Of a DNA stretch of 17,431 nt, positions 6,716-14,672 are shown piece after piece; within the stretch, counting starts at the first letter, position 1, and each line of letters opens with the position of its first letter. The DNA comes from Tychonema litorale BBK16 (GTDB lineage: Bacteria > Cyanobacteriota > Cyanobacteriia > Cyanobacteriales > Microcoleaceae), in contig NZ_JAKJHX010000001.1 of assembly GCF_021648855.1 (NCBI RefSeq), forward strand, positions 6,942 through 24,372. Direction: 5' to 3'. A program made the translations under genes and the position numbers. The notes under the pieces were generated by a model, which saw only the letters and a program-made list of their open reading frames with translations, made no database searches and was not told the origin of the DNA.

Positions 6716-7388
6716 AATAACTTTCATCAAGACTTTTCAGAGCCATTTCCAAATCAGCCGTCAACAATCGCGCCTCCTTTTTGGTACTACCCGATTTAGC
6801 ATAATCCATCACTGAAAGCGGAGAACCGATCGCAATTTTTACCTGAGAACCCCATTTAGGAATACGCGGGCGGTAGCGAATACTCATCGGTACAATTTTC
6901 ACCCCCAAATCTGGTTGGCTGGACTCCGCTTGGATGGCTAAACGAGCTAATCCAGGCTTAATCGGGTGAACTTCGCCATCTTGAAAAATGCCACCTTCGG
7001 GAAAAATAACCAACATTTGCTCATCCAGAAGCAATTCCACGCCATAACGAAGACTGCTAATTGCTGGATGTCGGATATCGACAGCAAAACCTCCCAGATG
7101 CCTGATGAACCAACCTTGCAGTCCTTTCACCTCATCAGCAGTCACCATAAAACGCAAATCGCGTCCAGTCACTTTCTGTCCAGTTGAATAGGGCATCATC
7201 AACGCATCCCACCGGGAGCGGTGCGTAGGTGCTATAATTACAGGCCCGTCCTTCGGCAAGTGTTCCTGTCCAGTGATCTGTATCTTGCCAAAATAAGATG
7301 GCAGGACAACATAGTGACCTAACGGATAGAGCAAGGAGGTTAACCAAGGAGAAACGCGAGAGGTATTAGATGCTACCTTGGCAGGCAT
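6714..7388 (-). CDS. plsC: 1-acyl-sn-glycerol-3-phosphate acyltransferase
   Basis: Acylates lysophosphatidic acid to phosphatidic acid at the membrane, the second acylation of glycerolipid synthesis. The PlsC motifs are visible (numbering from the GTG at 7397): HRSRWD at 59-64 is the catalytic HX4D box (motif I), FPEGG at 132-136 is motif III, and the basic proline motif RPRIPKWG lies farther on. A hydrophobic stretch near residues 18-35 suits membrane association. I place the start at ATG 7388, which has AAAGAG eight bases upstream; GTG 7397 would add three residues. With about 225 residues it is a normal short bacterial PlsC. It lies 148 bp after tadA on the same strand. A relaxed acyl-donor or acceptor role cannot be excluded, since cyanobacteria carry several paralogues. 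Confidence 0.9.
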   Translation of the reverse strand: MPAKVASNTSRVSPWLTSLLYPLGHYVVLPSYFGKIQITGQEHLPKDGPVIIAPTHRSRWDALMMPYSTGQKVTGRDLRFMVTADEVKGLQGWFIRHLGGFAVDIRHPAISSLRYGVELLLDEQMLVIFPEGGIFQDGEVHPIKPGLARLAIQAESSQPDLGVKIVPMSIRYRPRIPKWGSQVKIAIGSPLSVMDYAKSGSTKKEARLLTADLEMALKSLDESY

Positions 7389-7545
7389 TGGGTTCACTCT
7401 TTGATGAGGTACTGGAATTGAGGGCGATCGTCTTAGCTATTGGCATTTTGCCGATCGAGTGATCGGACACTTGAGTATCCATTATTTCAGTTAATTAGCC
7501 AATTAAAATTAAAGATTGTCGATCAAGAGTCAAAATTTTCACGTT

Positions 7546-8043
7546 TTAAATTTTCCTCCGCGATTCAAACCAAGACAGCAACTGCTTGCGACAAGCCGAC
7601 TCCATAATCCCACCGAGTACATTGAGGCGGTGACAAGAAGAGGCACTATCTGGAATATTCCCCACAGTCCGAATCGTACCAGTTTTTGGGTCATCTGCTC
7701 CGTATACCAGCAAACCGATCCGAGCCTGTACAATAGCACCAGCGCACATTGGACAAGGCTCCAGTGTTACATAAAGGGTGCATTGATTGAGATGCCAGTC
7801 TTGCAAAACTTGCCCCGCCGCCCGCAGAGCCAAAATTTCAGCATGAGCAGTGGGATCGCAGTCTCGCTCTCGCCGATTTTGTGCTTGTGCAATTAACTTA
7901 CCAGCACTGTCAACAATTACAGCACCGACGGGCACTTCACCCGCATCGCCGGCTGCAAATGCCAGTTCCACAGCTCTCGTCATCCACTGCCTGTGAAGAG
8001 AATAAGTATTATTGATAAATAGCGATTTTGTTTGATAATTCAT
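7546..8043 (-). CDS. tadA: tRNA(Arg) adenosine-34 deaminase
   Basis: Converts A34 to inosine in the anticodon of tRNA-Arg(ACG), an essential editing step for decoding CGN codons. The zinc-deaminase fold shows HAE (67-69, zinc His67 and proton-shuttle Glu69) and PCPMC (96-100, zinc Cys97 and Cys100), with TadA-type flanks EVPVGAVIV (36-44) and AGAIVQARI. At 165 residues it is usual for the family. An internal Met21 would give the short N-terminus common in TadA; no Shine-Dalgarno settles the question, so the longer ATG is kept. It diverges from the TerB-like gene over an 86-bp spacer that must contain both promoters. Confidence 0.95.
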   Translation of the reverse strand: MNYQTKSLFINNTYSLHRQWMTRAVELAFAAGDAGEVPVGAVIVDSAGKLIAQAQNRRERDCDPTAHAEILALRAAGQVLQDWHLNQCTLYVTLEPCPMCAGAIVQARIGLLVYGADDPKTGTIRTVGNIPDSASSCHRLNVLGGIMESACRKQLLSWFESRRKI

Positions 8044-8129
8044 CGTTTTGCAAAAATTAGCTTAGTGAAAACACTTAAAATTGACAGAGCAAAGTTACAC
8101 TAAAAGCCGATCAAAAATTATTTTTAATT

Positions 8130-8726
8130 ATGGACGCCACCCTGATTAGCACTGAAGTCGTCGATTTGTTGTCCCGCATCAGTCGGCAAAAGCTCCGCCA
8201 AGAAGATGTCACTCCTCTAGTCGTGTTTCTGACAGCCCTAATTTCGATCCTGCGGGGAGTGATGATTATCGACAGGACGATCGCCCTGGAAGAAGAAGAA
8301 CGGCTGCAAAAAACTCTAAAAGCTTTTGCCAGTAGCGATCGCGATCGAGTTGAACTCATACAGCGAATTGTTACAGGCATCTCGAAACAGCAAGTTTATT
8401 TTAACCCCACAGAACTGCTAACCCTAACAGCATTTTTTACTGATTCCGAAAAGCTGTTGTTGATTTGCTTCGGCTACGAAATGTCAGCAGTAGACGGACG
8501 CATCGACCTTCGTGAGCAAATGTACTTAACCGCGATCGGGCAGCGACTCGGTCTCGACTCCAGACATATTGCAGCCATAGACGCTACATTCACCAAAGAA
8601 GCAACAGTAGATCCCGAAGCTTTTGCCGAAATTAAAGAACTACTGGGCCCGCTCAAATTCGAGTCCCGCGAACCAGTATTTGCCGCTTCAGCAAAACACC
8701 TGCTTTCTCTTTTAGAACAGCAATAA
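8130..8726 (+). CDS. TerB-like (tellurite resistance family) protein
   Basis: A soluble, all-helical protein of 198 residues. The stretch KLLLICFGYEMSAVDGRIDLREQMYLTAIGQRLGL (about 111-145) is the TerB/DjlA-type helical domain, with acidic residues (Glu117, Asp122, Asp126) of the kind thought to bind metal in TerB proteins. The N-terminal 80 residues are helical and charged and carry no recognised domain. Such proteins are common as stand-alone genes in cyanobacteria, and evidence for a tellurite role there is lacking, so the name states family, not function. No Shine-Dalgarno precedes the ATG. The gene is followed after 80 bp by menB on the same strand, with a heptad repeat between them. Confidence 0.8.
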   Translation: MDATLISTEVVDLLSRISRQKLRQEDVTPLVVFLTALISILRGVMIIDRTIALEEEERLQKTLKAFASSDRDRVELIQRIVTGISKQQVYFNPTELLTLTAFFTDSEKLLLICFGYEMSAVDGRIDLREQMYLTAIGQRLGLDSRHIAAIDATFTKEATVDPEAFAEIKELLGPLKFESREPVFAASAKHLLSLLEQQ

Positions 8727-8771
8727 TCTAAAATCTAAAAGTGACTGCTTGCTGGATTTAATGACTCAGAT

Positions 8772-8798
8772 CAATCTCAAATCTCAAATCTCAAAATC
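8772..8798. repeat. Short heptamer array (AAATCTC type)
   Basis: Three to four consecutive copies of the heptad ATCTCAA lie 9 bp before the menB start codon, in the spacer after the TerB-like gene. The same heptad appears inside the STAND ATPase frame at 15506-15533. Confidence 0.6.
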
Positions 8799-8806
8799 GA
8801 CCGATT

Positions 8807-9640
8807 ATGGAAATTGAATGGCAAACCGCCAAAACCTACGAAGATATTCTCTATCACAAAAGCAACGGCATCGCCAAAATCACCATCAATCGCCCTCATA
8901 AGCGCAACGCTTTTCGCCCCAAAACCGTCTCTGAATTGTGCGATGCCTTTATCGATGCGCGGGAAGATACCAAAATCGGTGTTGTCCTTTTCACTGGTGC
9001 AGGGCCACACACGGACGGAAAATACGCATTTTGTGCCGGAGGGGATCAAAGCGTGCGGGGTAAAGCCGGCTATGTAGATGATGGCGGCATTCCTCGCTTA
9101 AACGTGCTGGAATTGCAAAAATTGATTAGATCGATGCCGAAAGTGGTAATTGCTCTAGTTGCAGGTTATGCGATCGGCGGGGGTCACGTTCTCCACTTAA
9201 TTTGCGATTTGACCATCGCTGCGGAAAATGCCATTTTCGGACAAACCGGGCCGAAAGTCGGCAGTTTCGATGGTGGCTTCGGGGCTAGCTATCTCGCCAG
9301 AATAGTCGGACAAAAAAAAGCGCGAGAAATTTGGTTTTTGTGTCGCCAGTATAGCGCCCATCAAGCCCTAGAAATGGGTTTAGTCAATTCTGTCGTTCCC
9401 GTAGAACAACTCGAACTAGAAGGGATTCAGTGGGCGTCTGAAATTTTAGACAAAAGTCCGATCGCGATCCGCTGTCTTAAATCCGCCTTTAACGCCGACT
9501 GCGACGGTCAAGCCGGACTACAAGAACTCGCAGGAAATGCCACTTTACTCTATTACATGACCGAAGAAGGAGCGGAAGGCAAACAAGCATTTTTAGAAAA
9601 GCGGGAACCTGATTTTAGTCAGTATCCTTGGCTACCTTAA
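8807..9640 (+). CDS. menB: 1,4-dihydroxy-2-naphthoyl-CoA synthase
   Basis: Crotonase-fold enzyme that closes the second ring of o-succinylbenzoyl-CoA to give 1,4-dihydroxy-2-naphthoyl-CoA, a step of phylloquinone (photosystem I) synthesis in cyanobacteria. At 277 residues it has the normal length. The oxyanion hole is formed by CAGGDQ (76-81) and GYAIGGGH (120-127). The MenB signature [15 protein letters not shown] (145-159) is intact. Gln146, Gly148 and Trp176 correspond to the residues that hold bicarbonate in the E. coli enzyme, indicating the bicarbonate-dependent type. Other men genes are not adjacent, as is common in cyanobacteria. It converges with the small cysteine protein gene over a 108-bp spacer that has only a weak inverted repeat (AGTTG 9653-9657 / CAACT 9669-9673). 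Confidence 0.97.
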   Translation: MEIEWQTAKTYEDILYHKSNGIAKITINRPHKRNAFRPKTVSELCDAFIDAREDTKIGVVLFTGAGPHTDGKYAFCAGGDQSVRGKAGYVDDGGIPRLNVLELQKLIRSMPKVVIALVAGYAIGGGHVLHLICDLTIAAENAIFGQTGPKVGSFDGGFGASYLARIVGQKKAREIWFLCRQYSAHQALEMGLVNSVVPVEQLELEGIQWASEILDKSPIAIRCLKSAFNADCDGQAGLQELAGNATLLYYMTEEGAEGKQAFLEKREPDFSQYPWLP

Positions 9641-9748
9641 ATGCAGCAAAAAAGTTGTTTAATTAAATCAACTCAAAAATTTTTGTGATTTACGATCTGT
9701 AGCTCGAATTTAATGGAGCAAGTACCCAGTTGTCCTACTGCGAGCAAA

Positions 9749-10060
9749 TCAAACTGAAAGTCTTGAAAGGGATTTTTCTGTGAAACTTGTACCTGTTAGC
9801 TGACAAGCATTGCCCTCAGAGACAGCGACGGCTGGTTCTGGTAAAGTAGCAACCTGTTCCTGCCACAGTGGAAGTTCTTCTATATTGTTCCAAGATGACC
9901 CAAATGGTGAAACTGCCAAAGAACAAGCCTTCCACTGACCTTGAACCGGCACACTTAGCTGCTGACAAACACCCCCACGTCTTCCCTCTGGCAGATAGTG
10001 GCGACAGTGACGACAAGCTGAAGTTAAAGGAATTTTCATAAAAGTTCTTGGGTTTCTCAT
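9749..10060 (-). CDS. Small four-cysteine (zinc-ribbon-like) protein
   Basis: A 103-residue protein with Cys16, Cys19 (CRHC), Cys32 and Cys46 in the first half, spaced CxxC-x12-C-x13-C, which suggests one bound zinc. The block CRHCRHYLPEGRRGGVCQQL followed by GQWKACSLAVSPFGSSW has the feel of a conserved cyanobacterial core, while the C-terminal half (57-103) is low in pattern and probably disordered. I do not know a function. The start ATG 10060 has AAAGAA four to nine bases upstream; Met8 is an alternative. It is transcribed toward menB and away from the SPOR-like gene, and stands alone. The protein is not an obvious shadow of another frame, since no competing ORF of quality exists there. 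Confidence 0.75.
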   Translation of the reverse strand: MRNPRTFMKIPLTSACRHCRHYLPEGRRGGVCQQLSVPVQGQWKACSLAVSPFGSSWNNIEELPLWQEQVATLPEPAVAVSEGNACQLTGTSFTEKSLSRLSV

Positions 10061-10455
10061 TTTATTCTTTAATTCTGCTTTGTTGAGCTAGCAGGTATTA
10101 GAGCATCGCAGCTCATATGCTGTCTGGGTTTTAGCGATCCCGAAGCATAATTAAACTTTATAATTTATTTATAATCTTGTTATATACAGAAACACTTGGC
10201 TTAGTAGTCCCTCATTTTTTATCAAAAAAGGCAGACAAAAAGTTAATAAAAGAACAGGGATCAAGACAAAGCACAAATGCGGAACCAATATGAGATGTTA
10301 TAAATTATCACTCGCTGTCATATTTTATTTGCCTAGTCCAAAGTCTGTGAAGCAGGAAATCTTAAATGCCAGTTCAAGAATCTCAGCACCTTGAACCCTG
10401 AGAGTGTCAAAATCAAAAGATTAAAATTAATTCAGAGACAGTAGGAGTTTTACTT
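10061..10455. other. 395-bp divergent spacer without a gene
   Basis: AT-rich spacer between the small cysteine protein (-) and the SPOR-like gene (+). It holds two TATAAT hexamers (10159-10164 and 10170-10175) without matching -35 boxes at the proper distance, and a small hairpin GAGC-6-GCTC near 10101-10114. No conserved RNA or open frame of substance was recognised. The only firm element is the AGGAG at 10443-10447, eight bases before the ATG at 10456. Confidence 0.6.
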
Positions 10456-11685
10456 ATGAGTAAGCGTTCTTCGGTGGAATCCTCAAATCATCAATCGTCT
10501 TCAACACCCATCAATCTTGCTTTACAAGCTGCGCTAGGGTGTTTGGATGTCAACCTGGAAGCAGAACTGACCACATACAGAAGGCACAGGCGACGAGCCG
10601 AACAGTGGGTGTCGCCATCAGTTCGCCCAGACAAACAAATAGGCAATACTAACCAACAGTTAGGTCAAAACCTGCCACCAACGGCAGTGGAGGAACCCCA
10701 GCATTCGCTATCCCCCCTGTCTCTTGGTGGCAGTCGTGGTGGTACAGCAATCACAGCTACTGCGGACAAGAGACCACCAATAAAATCATCTATCAGTGCC
10801 ACGCCACCAAACAACTATCTCGAATCGAGCGAAAAACTGATCGAAAGTTTGGACTCAGAAACGGCCGAGGCTTCAGAAGAAAGCAGTTTAGCAGCCAGTC
10901 TGTTGACTCCCTTGGGACTCTGTTCAATGCTGCTGTTTCTGTTGTCCTGTACAGCTTTGGGCTACGCAGTCTTTTACCCGTCGAGTCTAGCTAAAATGGT
11001 AGGTCTGAACCGTTTGGTCGATCGCAAAACACCCTCAGAATCCCCAATAACCGCCAGCACAGTAGCCGATACCGGAAGCAAAGAACTGCCAAAAGCTCCC
11101 AATCTGGCTTCCAAGGAATTTGTCGAGCTAGATTTGAGCACCCTCAGCAATGTCAAGCCCACCGCCAGCCCCATTGCTTCCCCCTCCCCAAAAGCCTCAA
11201 TTCCGCCAACTCCGGCAGCAGTCAACAACCCCAGCGGGGCTGTCCCGATTCCGACAGAAGACGGCAACCCCAGCACTGTTAGGGAAAGAGGACTCAACAA
11301 TCTCAGCAAGGCGTTGCTTCCGAGCCCCAGTCCCAGCGCCATCCAAGCAGTTCCGACACTGCCGACACTGCCTCCAACACCCTCCCCATTGGCTTCTAAT
11401 TCAGCAACTGATGCTACCGCTTCCCCTGCTGCGGCCTCCCCAGTCCCAGCAGCAACACTAGGAACCCCCGCACGGGCAACCGACGGTTTCTATTACGTTG
11501 TTGTCGATTACAGCGATGCTAAGTCCCTAGAGCAAGCCAGAATTGCAGTGCCAGATGCCTACGTGCGGAAATTCTCAAAGGGTGTCAAGATCCAAATGGG
11601 AGCTTTGAACGATTCTGCCTCAGCAGAACTTTTGGCGAAAGAACTCCAAGCAAAAGGGGTGAAGCCACAATATTATCAGCCGTGA
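10456..11685 (+). CDS. Single-pass membrane protein with SPOR-like C-terminal domain
   Basis: A 409-residue protein in four parts: a cytoplasmic N-terminus with a basic patch (TYRRHRRRAEQW, 40-51); an unstructured polar stretch to about 145; one membrane helix (149-173, LLTPLGLCSMLLFLLSCTALG); then a long Pro/Ser/Ala/Thr-rich linker (about 195-340); and a compact C-terminal domain (345-409) that begins FYYVVVDYSDAKSLEQAR and ends with IQMGALNDSASAELLAKELQAKGV. The last domain has the two beta-alpha halves of SPOR domains, which bind denuded peptidoglycan at division septa. The topology (inside-out with a flexible periplasmic linker) matches FtsN-like proteins, but SPOR identity is inferred from pattern only. 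A strong AGGAG ribosome site precedes the start. Two PspA/IM30 genes follow after 106 bp. Confidence 0.75.
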   Translation: MSKRSSVESSNHQSSSTPINLALQAALGCLDVNLEAELTTYRRHRRRAEQWVSPSVRPDKQIGNTNQQLGQNLPPTAVEEPQHSLSPLSLGGSRGGTAITATADKRPPIKSSISATPPNNYLESSEKLIESLDSETAEASEESSLAASLLTPLGLCSMLLFLLSCTALGYAVFYPSSLAKMVGLNRLVDRKTPSESPITASTVADTGSKELPKAPNLASKEFVELDLSTLSNVKPTASPIASPSPKASIPPTPAAVNNPSGAVPIPTEDGNPSTVRERGLNNLSKALLPSPSPSAIQAVPTLPTLPPTPSPLASNSATDATASPAAASPVPAATLGTPARATDGFYYVVVDYSDAKSLEQARIAVPDAYVRKFSKGVKIQMGALNDSASAELLAKELQAKGVKPQYYQP

Positions 11686-11791
11686 ATTAGTCAGAGGGAA
11701 TTAAAGATTCAACAATTTACAGAGAATTTAAAAGTTTTCAATTTGAATTTTTAGTTCCCATTCCTCAATTTAAAATCTGGAGAAAGGCAAA

Positions 11792-12496
11792 ATGGGATTA
11801 TTCGATCGCCTTTGGCGAGTCATTCGAGCAAATATTAACAGTTTGGTTGGCGCAGCAGAAGATCCAGAAAAGATTTTGGAACAGGCTACGATGGATATGC
11901 AGGAAGATTTAGTGCAGCTCAGACAAGCTGTGGCAGGGTCAATTGCTGCTCAAAAACGTACCGAACGCCAGTATTCGCAAGCTGAGTCCACAGCAACAGA
12001 ATGGTATCAGCGCGCGCAGTTGGCTTTGCAAAAAGGTGAGGAAAGTTTGGCGCGGGAGGCTCTGACTCGCAAGAAGTTTTATCAAGAAACGGCAACAGCG
12101 ATGAAAGCTAGTCTGGGTCAACAGAACGTTGTTGTTACTCAACTTAAAGACAATATGCGGGCTTTGGAAAGTAAAATTTATGAGGCAAGATCGAAAAAAG
12201 ATATGTATATTGCCAGAGCTCGATCGGCAAAAGCCTCCGAAAAACTTCAGGAAATGATGGGTAATCTCAATACAGGCAGTGGTTTGAGCGCCTTTGAACG
12301 GATGGAAGAGAAAGTTATACAGCTAGAAGCTCGCTCCGAGGCAATAGCAGAACTTGGTGGCAACGATTTAGAAAAGAAGTTTCTGGCCCTCGAAAGTGGT
12401 GGGGATGTCGATGAGGAGTTGGCAGCGATGAAAGCACAATTGCTTCCGGGTAACAATACGCCCAAGTTGCCGTCGGGTGAGCCACCCCCATCCTGA
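11792..12496 (+). CDS. pspA: PspA/IM30 family protein, short form without C-terminal helix
   Basis: A 234-residue coiled-coil protein of the ESCRT-III-like PspA/IM30 family, which binds and stabilises stressed membranes. The amphipathic N-terminal helix MGLFDRLWRVIRANINSLV and the hallmark AEDPEKILEQATMDMQEDLVQLRQAV are complete, followed by long heptad-rich helices to about residue 215. It ends shortly after the ALESGGDVDEELAAMKAQL block, with a Pro-rich tail, and so lacks the extra C-terminal helix that marks Vipp1. The start has a strong GGAGAAAGG. It lies 293 bp before a close paralogue on the same strand. The symbol states the subfamily, not a proven ortholog. Confidence 0.93.
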   Translation: MGLFDRLWRVIRANINSLVGAAEDPEKILEQATMDMQEDLVQLRQAVAGSIAAQKRTERQYSQAESTATEWYQRAQLALQKGEESLAREALTRKKFYQETATAMKASLGQQNVVVTQLKDNMRALESKIYEARSKKDMYIARARSAKASEKLQEMMGNLNTGSGLSAFERMEEKVIQLEARSEAIAELGGNDLEKKFLALESGGDVDEELAAMKAQLLPGNNTPKLPSGEPPPS

Positions 12497-12724
12497 AGGC
12501 TTGGCCGCCCGCATCATAGGGAAAAGCCAGAACTTCTCGATAGACTAGCTAGAAATAGCTCGAAGCGGGTTGGGGAATTCGCGGATCAAAGCTAAACTCA
12601 GTAGATAGAGCTTGCCTACATCACTTACGAAGATCGCTTTAAACTAGATTTAGATTTATATGTTTGGAAAAATTGCCTTCATGCCCGATCGCACTAAAAA
12701 TCTGACCAACCGAATTTCAAAACC

Positions 12725-12747
12725 GCAGGCTAGTACCTGAAGCCTGC
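12725..12747. promoter_or_regulatory. Small hairpin in the pspA-vipp1 spacer
   Basis: GCAGGCT and AGCCTGC are exact complements around a nine-base loop, 43 bases before the vipp1 start. The rest of the spacer (12497-12789) has no recognised gene or RNA. The hairpin lacks a T tract, so a leader element is as likely as a terminator. Confidence 0.4.
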
Positions 12748-12789
12748 TGTCCGCTTACCTCGTACACCTCACCAAGGAAAAATAGGATT

Positions 12790-13575
12790 ATGGGATTATT
12801 CGATCGCATTAGCCGAGTCGTCAGAGCCAATCTTAACGATATGGTCAACAAAGCTGAAGACCCGGAAAAGATTTTAGAACAGTCCGTAACGGATATGCAA
12901 GAAGACCTGGTGCAGTTGCGGATGGCCGTTGCCACTGCGATCGCCGCTCAAAAACGCACCCAAACCCAGTACAATCAAGCTGAATCCCAGTCAAATCAAT
13001 GGCAGCAGCGTGCTCAATTGGCTCTGCAAAAAGGTGACGAAACCTTAGCCCGCGAAGCCCTAGTGCGGAAAAAATCCCATGCAGAAACAGCGACTACCTT
13101 GAAATCTAGCTTGGATCAGCAATCGACTCAAGTCGAAAGCCTCAAGCGCAACTTGATTGGTTTGGAGAGCAAAATTTCTGAAGCCAAGACAAAGAAGGAT
13201 ATGCTCAAAGCGAGAATATCCGCCGCGAATGCCCAGGAAAAACTCAACAATACCATTGGTTCTCTGAATACTGGCAGTTCAATGGCAGCTTTCGATCGCA
13301 TGGAAGAAAAAGTTTTGCAAGTTGAAGCTCGTGCGGGCGCGTCAGCAGAATTAGCTGCGGGCGGTAGCAATTTGGAAGAACAATTCCGTCTGCTCGAAAG
13401 TGGCGGTGGTGTCGATGACGAGCTGGCTCAAATGAAAGCCCAACTTGCGGGAGCTTCTGTATCTCAACCTCAATTGCCAGAATCGGGTAAAACTACGACG
13501 GCGAATAGCACTGAATCAAGTCCAGTGATTGATGCTGAGTTGGAAGAATTGCGATCGCAGCTCAACAAAATGTAA
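12790..13575 (+). CDS. vipp1: Vipp1/IM30, membrane remodelling protein of thylakoid biogenesis
   Basis: A 261-residue member of the PspA/IM30 family needed for thylakoid membrane formation and upkeep in cyanobacteria. The N-terminal amphipathic helix (MGLFDRISRVVRANLNDMV) and the AEDPEKILEQSVTDMQEDLVQLRMAV hallmark are nearly identical to the upstream paralogue, and the two align almost without gaps to residue 220. It differs at the end: a Ser/Thr-rich linker (about 223-243) leads to VIDAELEELRSQLNKM, the helix that distinguishes Vipp1 from PspA. An AAGGA lies 11 bases before the ATG. The promoter is probably in the preceding 293-bp spacer. A heptamer repeat and a double palindrome follow directly. 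Confidence 0.93.
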   Translation: MGLFDRISRVVRANLNDMVNKAEDPEKILEQSVTDMQEDLVQLRMAVATAIAAQKRTQTQYNQAESQSNQWQQRAQLALQKGDETLAREALVRKKSHAETATTLKSSLDQQSTQVESLKRNLIGLESKISEAKTKKDMLKARISAANAQEKLNNTIGSLNTGSSMAAFDRMEEKVLQVEARAGASAELAAGGSNLEEQFRLLESGGGVDDELAQMKAQLAGASVSQPQLPESGKTTTANSTESSPVIDAELEELRSQLNKM

Positions 13576-13605
13576 TTTCGATGACTGTTGACTGTTAAGA
13601 AATTA

Positions 13606-13667
13606 GGACACGGCAGTGCCGTGTCCCTACGCCAGATTAATTGTAGGGACACGGCACTGCCGTCTCC
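13606..13667. repeat. Double-palindrome repeat, copy A
   Basis: The left arm (13606-13630) begins GGACACGGCA and ends GTCCCTAC. The right arm (13643-13667) is its reverse complement with one mismatch; the spacer is 12 bp. Each arm is itself a near-perfect palindrome around ACGGCAGTGCCGT, so the element can fold as two small hairpins or one long one. Copies B and C lie at 13957-14017 and 14706-14766. A TGTTGAC heptad pair lies just upstream (13582-13596). Confidence 0.9.
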
Positions 13668-13722
13668 TCGTCCCTTTCTAAGTGCAAAAAATTAATTTAA
13701 GTGCATATTTAAAAATAAAATT

Positions 13723-13950
13723 ATGTCTAAGGTGCAGTTGTTAGTTCTAAGTTCTGTTGCTTCTGGTTTTGGGCTTTGCTCAAGCATTTTTGCGCTATTT
13801 ACAATGACTTCTGGACTGTCATTTATGTCTTTTTTCACCTTTGTTTTAACCGTAGTTTTTTTTGTAATTAATCTGTTTTTTTCCCTGCATTATTATACAT
13901 CTATTTCAAAGCAGTTGAGTGTTAAAAGTAAAGGAAGAGCTAGAATTTAG
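13723..13950 (+). CDS. Small two-helix membrane protein, hypothetical
   Basis: A 75-residue hydrophobic protein with two probable membrane helices (about 7-27 and 33-54) and a short basic C-terminus (KSKGRARI). No family is recognised. There is no Shine-Dalgarno before the ATG, and the composition is T-rich, as expected for membrane segments. The frame lies between double-palindrome copies A and B, which mark spacer DNA elsewhere, so it could be a spurious ORF. The clean amphipathic layout and basic tail argue for a real gene. Confidence 0.45.
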   Translation: MSKVQLLVLSSVASGFGLCSSIFALFTMTSGLSFMSFFTFVLTVVFFVINLFFSLHYYTSISKQLSVKSKGRARI

Positions 13951-13956
13951 TAAACA

Positions 13957-14017
13957 GAATACGGCAGTGCCGTGTCCGTACAATTAATCGCGATAGGGAC
14001 ATGGCACTGCCATGTCC
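13957..14017. repeat. Double-palindrome repeat, copy B (divergent)
   Basis: The left arm (13957-13981) keeps ACGGCAGTGCCGT but starts GAAT instead of GGAC. The right arm (13993-14017) carries ATGGCACTGCCAT in place of ACGGCACTGCCGT: two changes that keep the arm self-complementary. The spacer is 11 bp. Confidence 0.85.
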
Positions 14018-14026
14018 TCCATTTCT

Positions 14027-14054
14027 ATGATTCCGGCTACACCGGAATTGATAT
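14027..14054 (+). repeat. 28-bp dispersed palindromic repeat, copy 3
   Basis: Begins ATGATTCCG and ends CGGAATTGATAT with seven variable bases between; the twelve-base right arm is identical to that of copy 1 (117-144). It lies 10 bp after double-palindrome copy B and just past the 3' end of the HAD phosphatase gene. Confidence 0.7.
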
Positions 14055-14069
14055 TATTTAACAAACAAA

Positions 14070-14651
14070 TTAATCAAAGTGCTTTAAAATCCAGTCCACA
14101 CCCACCACTAAATTTGCAGCCACAAAATCCGGTTTAGTATGGTGCTGATACTCTCCACTCAACACACTTTCACCGTAACCAGTCTGCACCAAAATACCAG
14201 TACAACCAGCATTATGAGCCATATCGATATCAGTTGCTTTATCCCCCACCATAACACTATTTCGCAAATCTAAATCGTGTTCCCAAGCCGCAGCTACGAA
14301 CATCCCCGTATTCGGTTTGCGCCAAGTTGTATACCTTGTAAATTCTGGGTTTGTGCCGCCTTCTGCTGCGCTCAAATAAGGACAATAATAAAGAGCATCT
14401 AATTTTGCTCCCGCTTCATTTTCTAATAGCTTGCACAAACGTTCGTGCAGCGCTTCTACATGGCTAATCGGATAATAATTCCTCGCCGGCCCAGATTGGT
14501 TAGAAACTAGACAGCAAAATATTTTTCGGTCATTTAATTTGCGTACAGCTTGGGCGACTCCGGGGATTAAATGCAAGTCTTCTACTTTGTGGATGTAGCC
14601 TGCTTCGATATTGAGAACGCCATCTCTGTCAAGAAATACTGCTCGTTTCAT
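14070..14651 (-). CDS. HAD-IIIA phosphatase, GmhB-like (heptose bisphosphate phosphatase family)
   Basis: A 193-residue HAD-superfamily phosphatase close in layout to D-glycero-D-manno-heptose-1,7-bisphosphate 7-phosphatase, which prepares heptose for LPS or S-layer glycans. Motif I FLDRDGVLN has the nucleophile Asp8 and acid Asp10; motif II is SNQSG (50-54); motif III Lys112 in RKPNTGM; motif IV GDKATD with Asp137 and Asp141. In GmhB a zinc is held by C-x-H and C-x-C before RKP. Here only Cys90 remains, the His position is Tyr92, and the two cysteines just before RKP are Thr108 and Trp110. Zinc is therefore probably lost, and the substrate may differ. Repeats stand on both sides, and no heptose genes are adjacent. 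There is no strong Shine-Dalgarno. Confidence 0.85.
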   Translation of the reverse strand: MKRAVFLDRDGVLNIEAGYIHKVEDLHLIPGVAQAVRKLNDRKIFCCLVSNQSGPARNYYPISHVEALHERLCKLLENEAGAKLDALYYCPYLSAAEGGTNPEFTRYTTWRKPNTGMFVAAAWEHDLDLRNSVMVGDKATDIDMAHNAGCTGILVQTGYGESVLSGEYQHHTKPDFVAANLVVGVDWILKHFD

Positions 14652-14672
14652 GGTTGTACTATATTTGATCTA

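Noticed and set aside
7516..7896. 126-codon plus-strand ORF opposite tadA
   Set aside because: Antisense shadow of a strongly recognised enzyme; no recognisable motif.
9690..9745. Possible small structured RNA or tRNA fragment after menB
   Set aside because: No cloverleaf or strong stem could be drawn; ordinary convergent spacer.
10159..10175. Promoter of the SPOR-like gene at the two TATAAT boxes
   Set aside because: No -35 box at a plausible distance, and about 280 bases from the start codon.
10974..11342. 122-codon minus-strand ORF inside the SPOR-like gene
   Set aside because: Low-complexity shadow of the Pro/Ser/Ala-rich linker on the plus strand.
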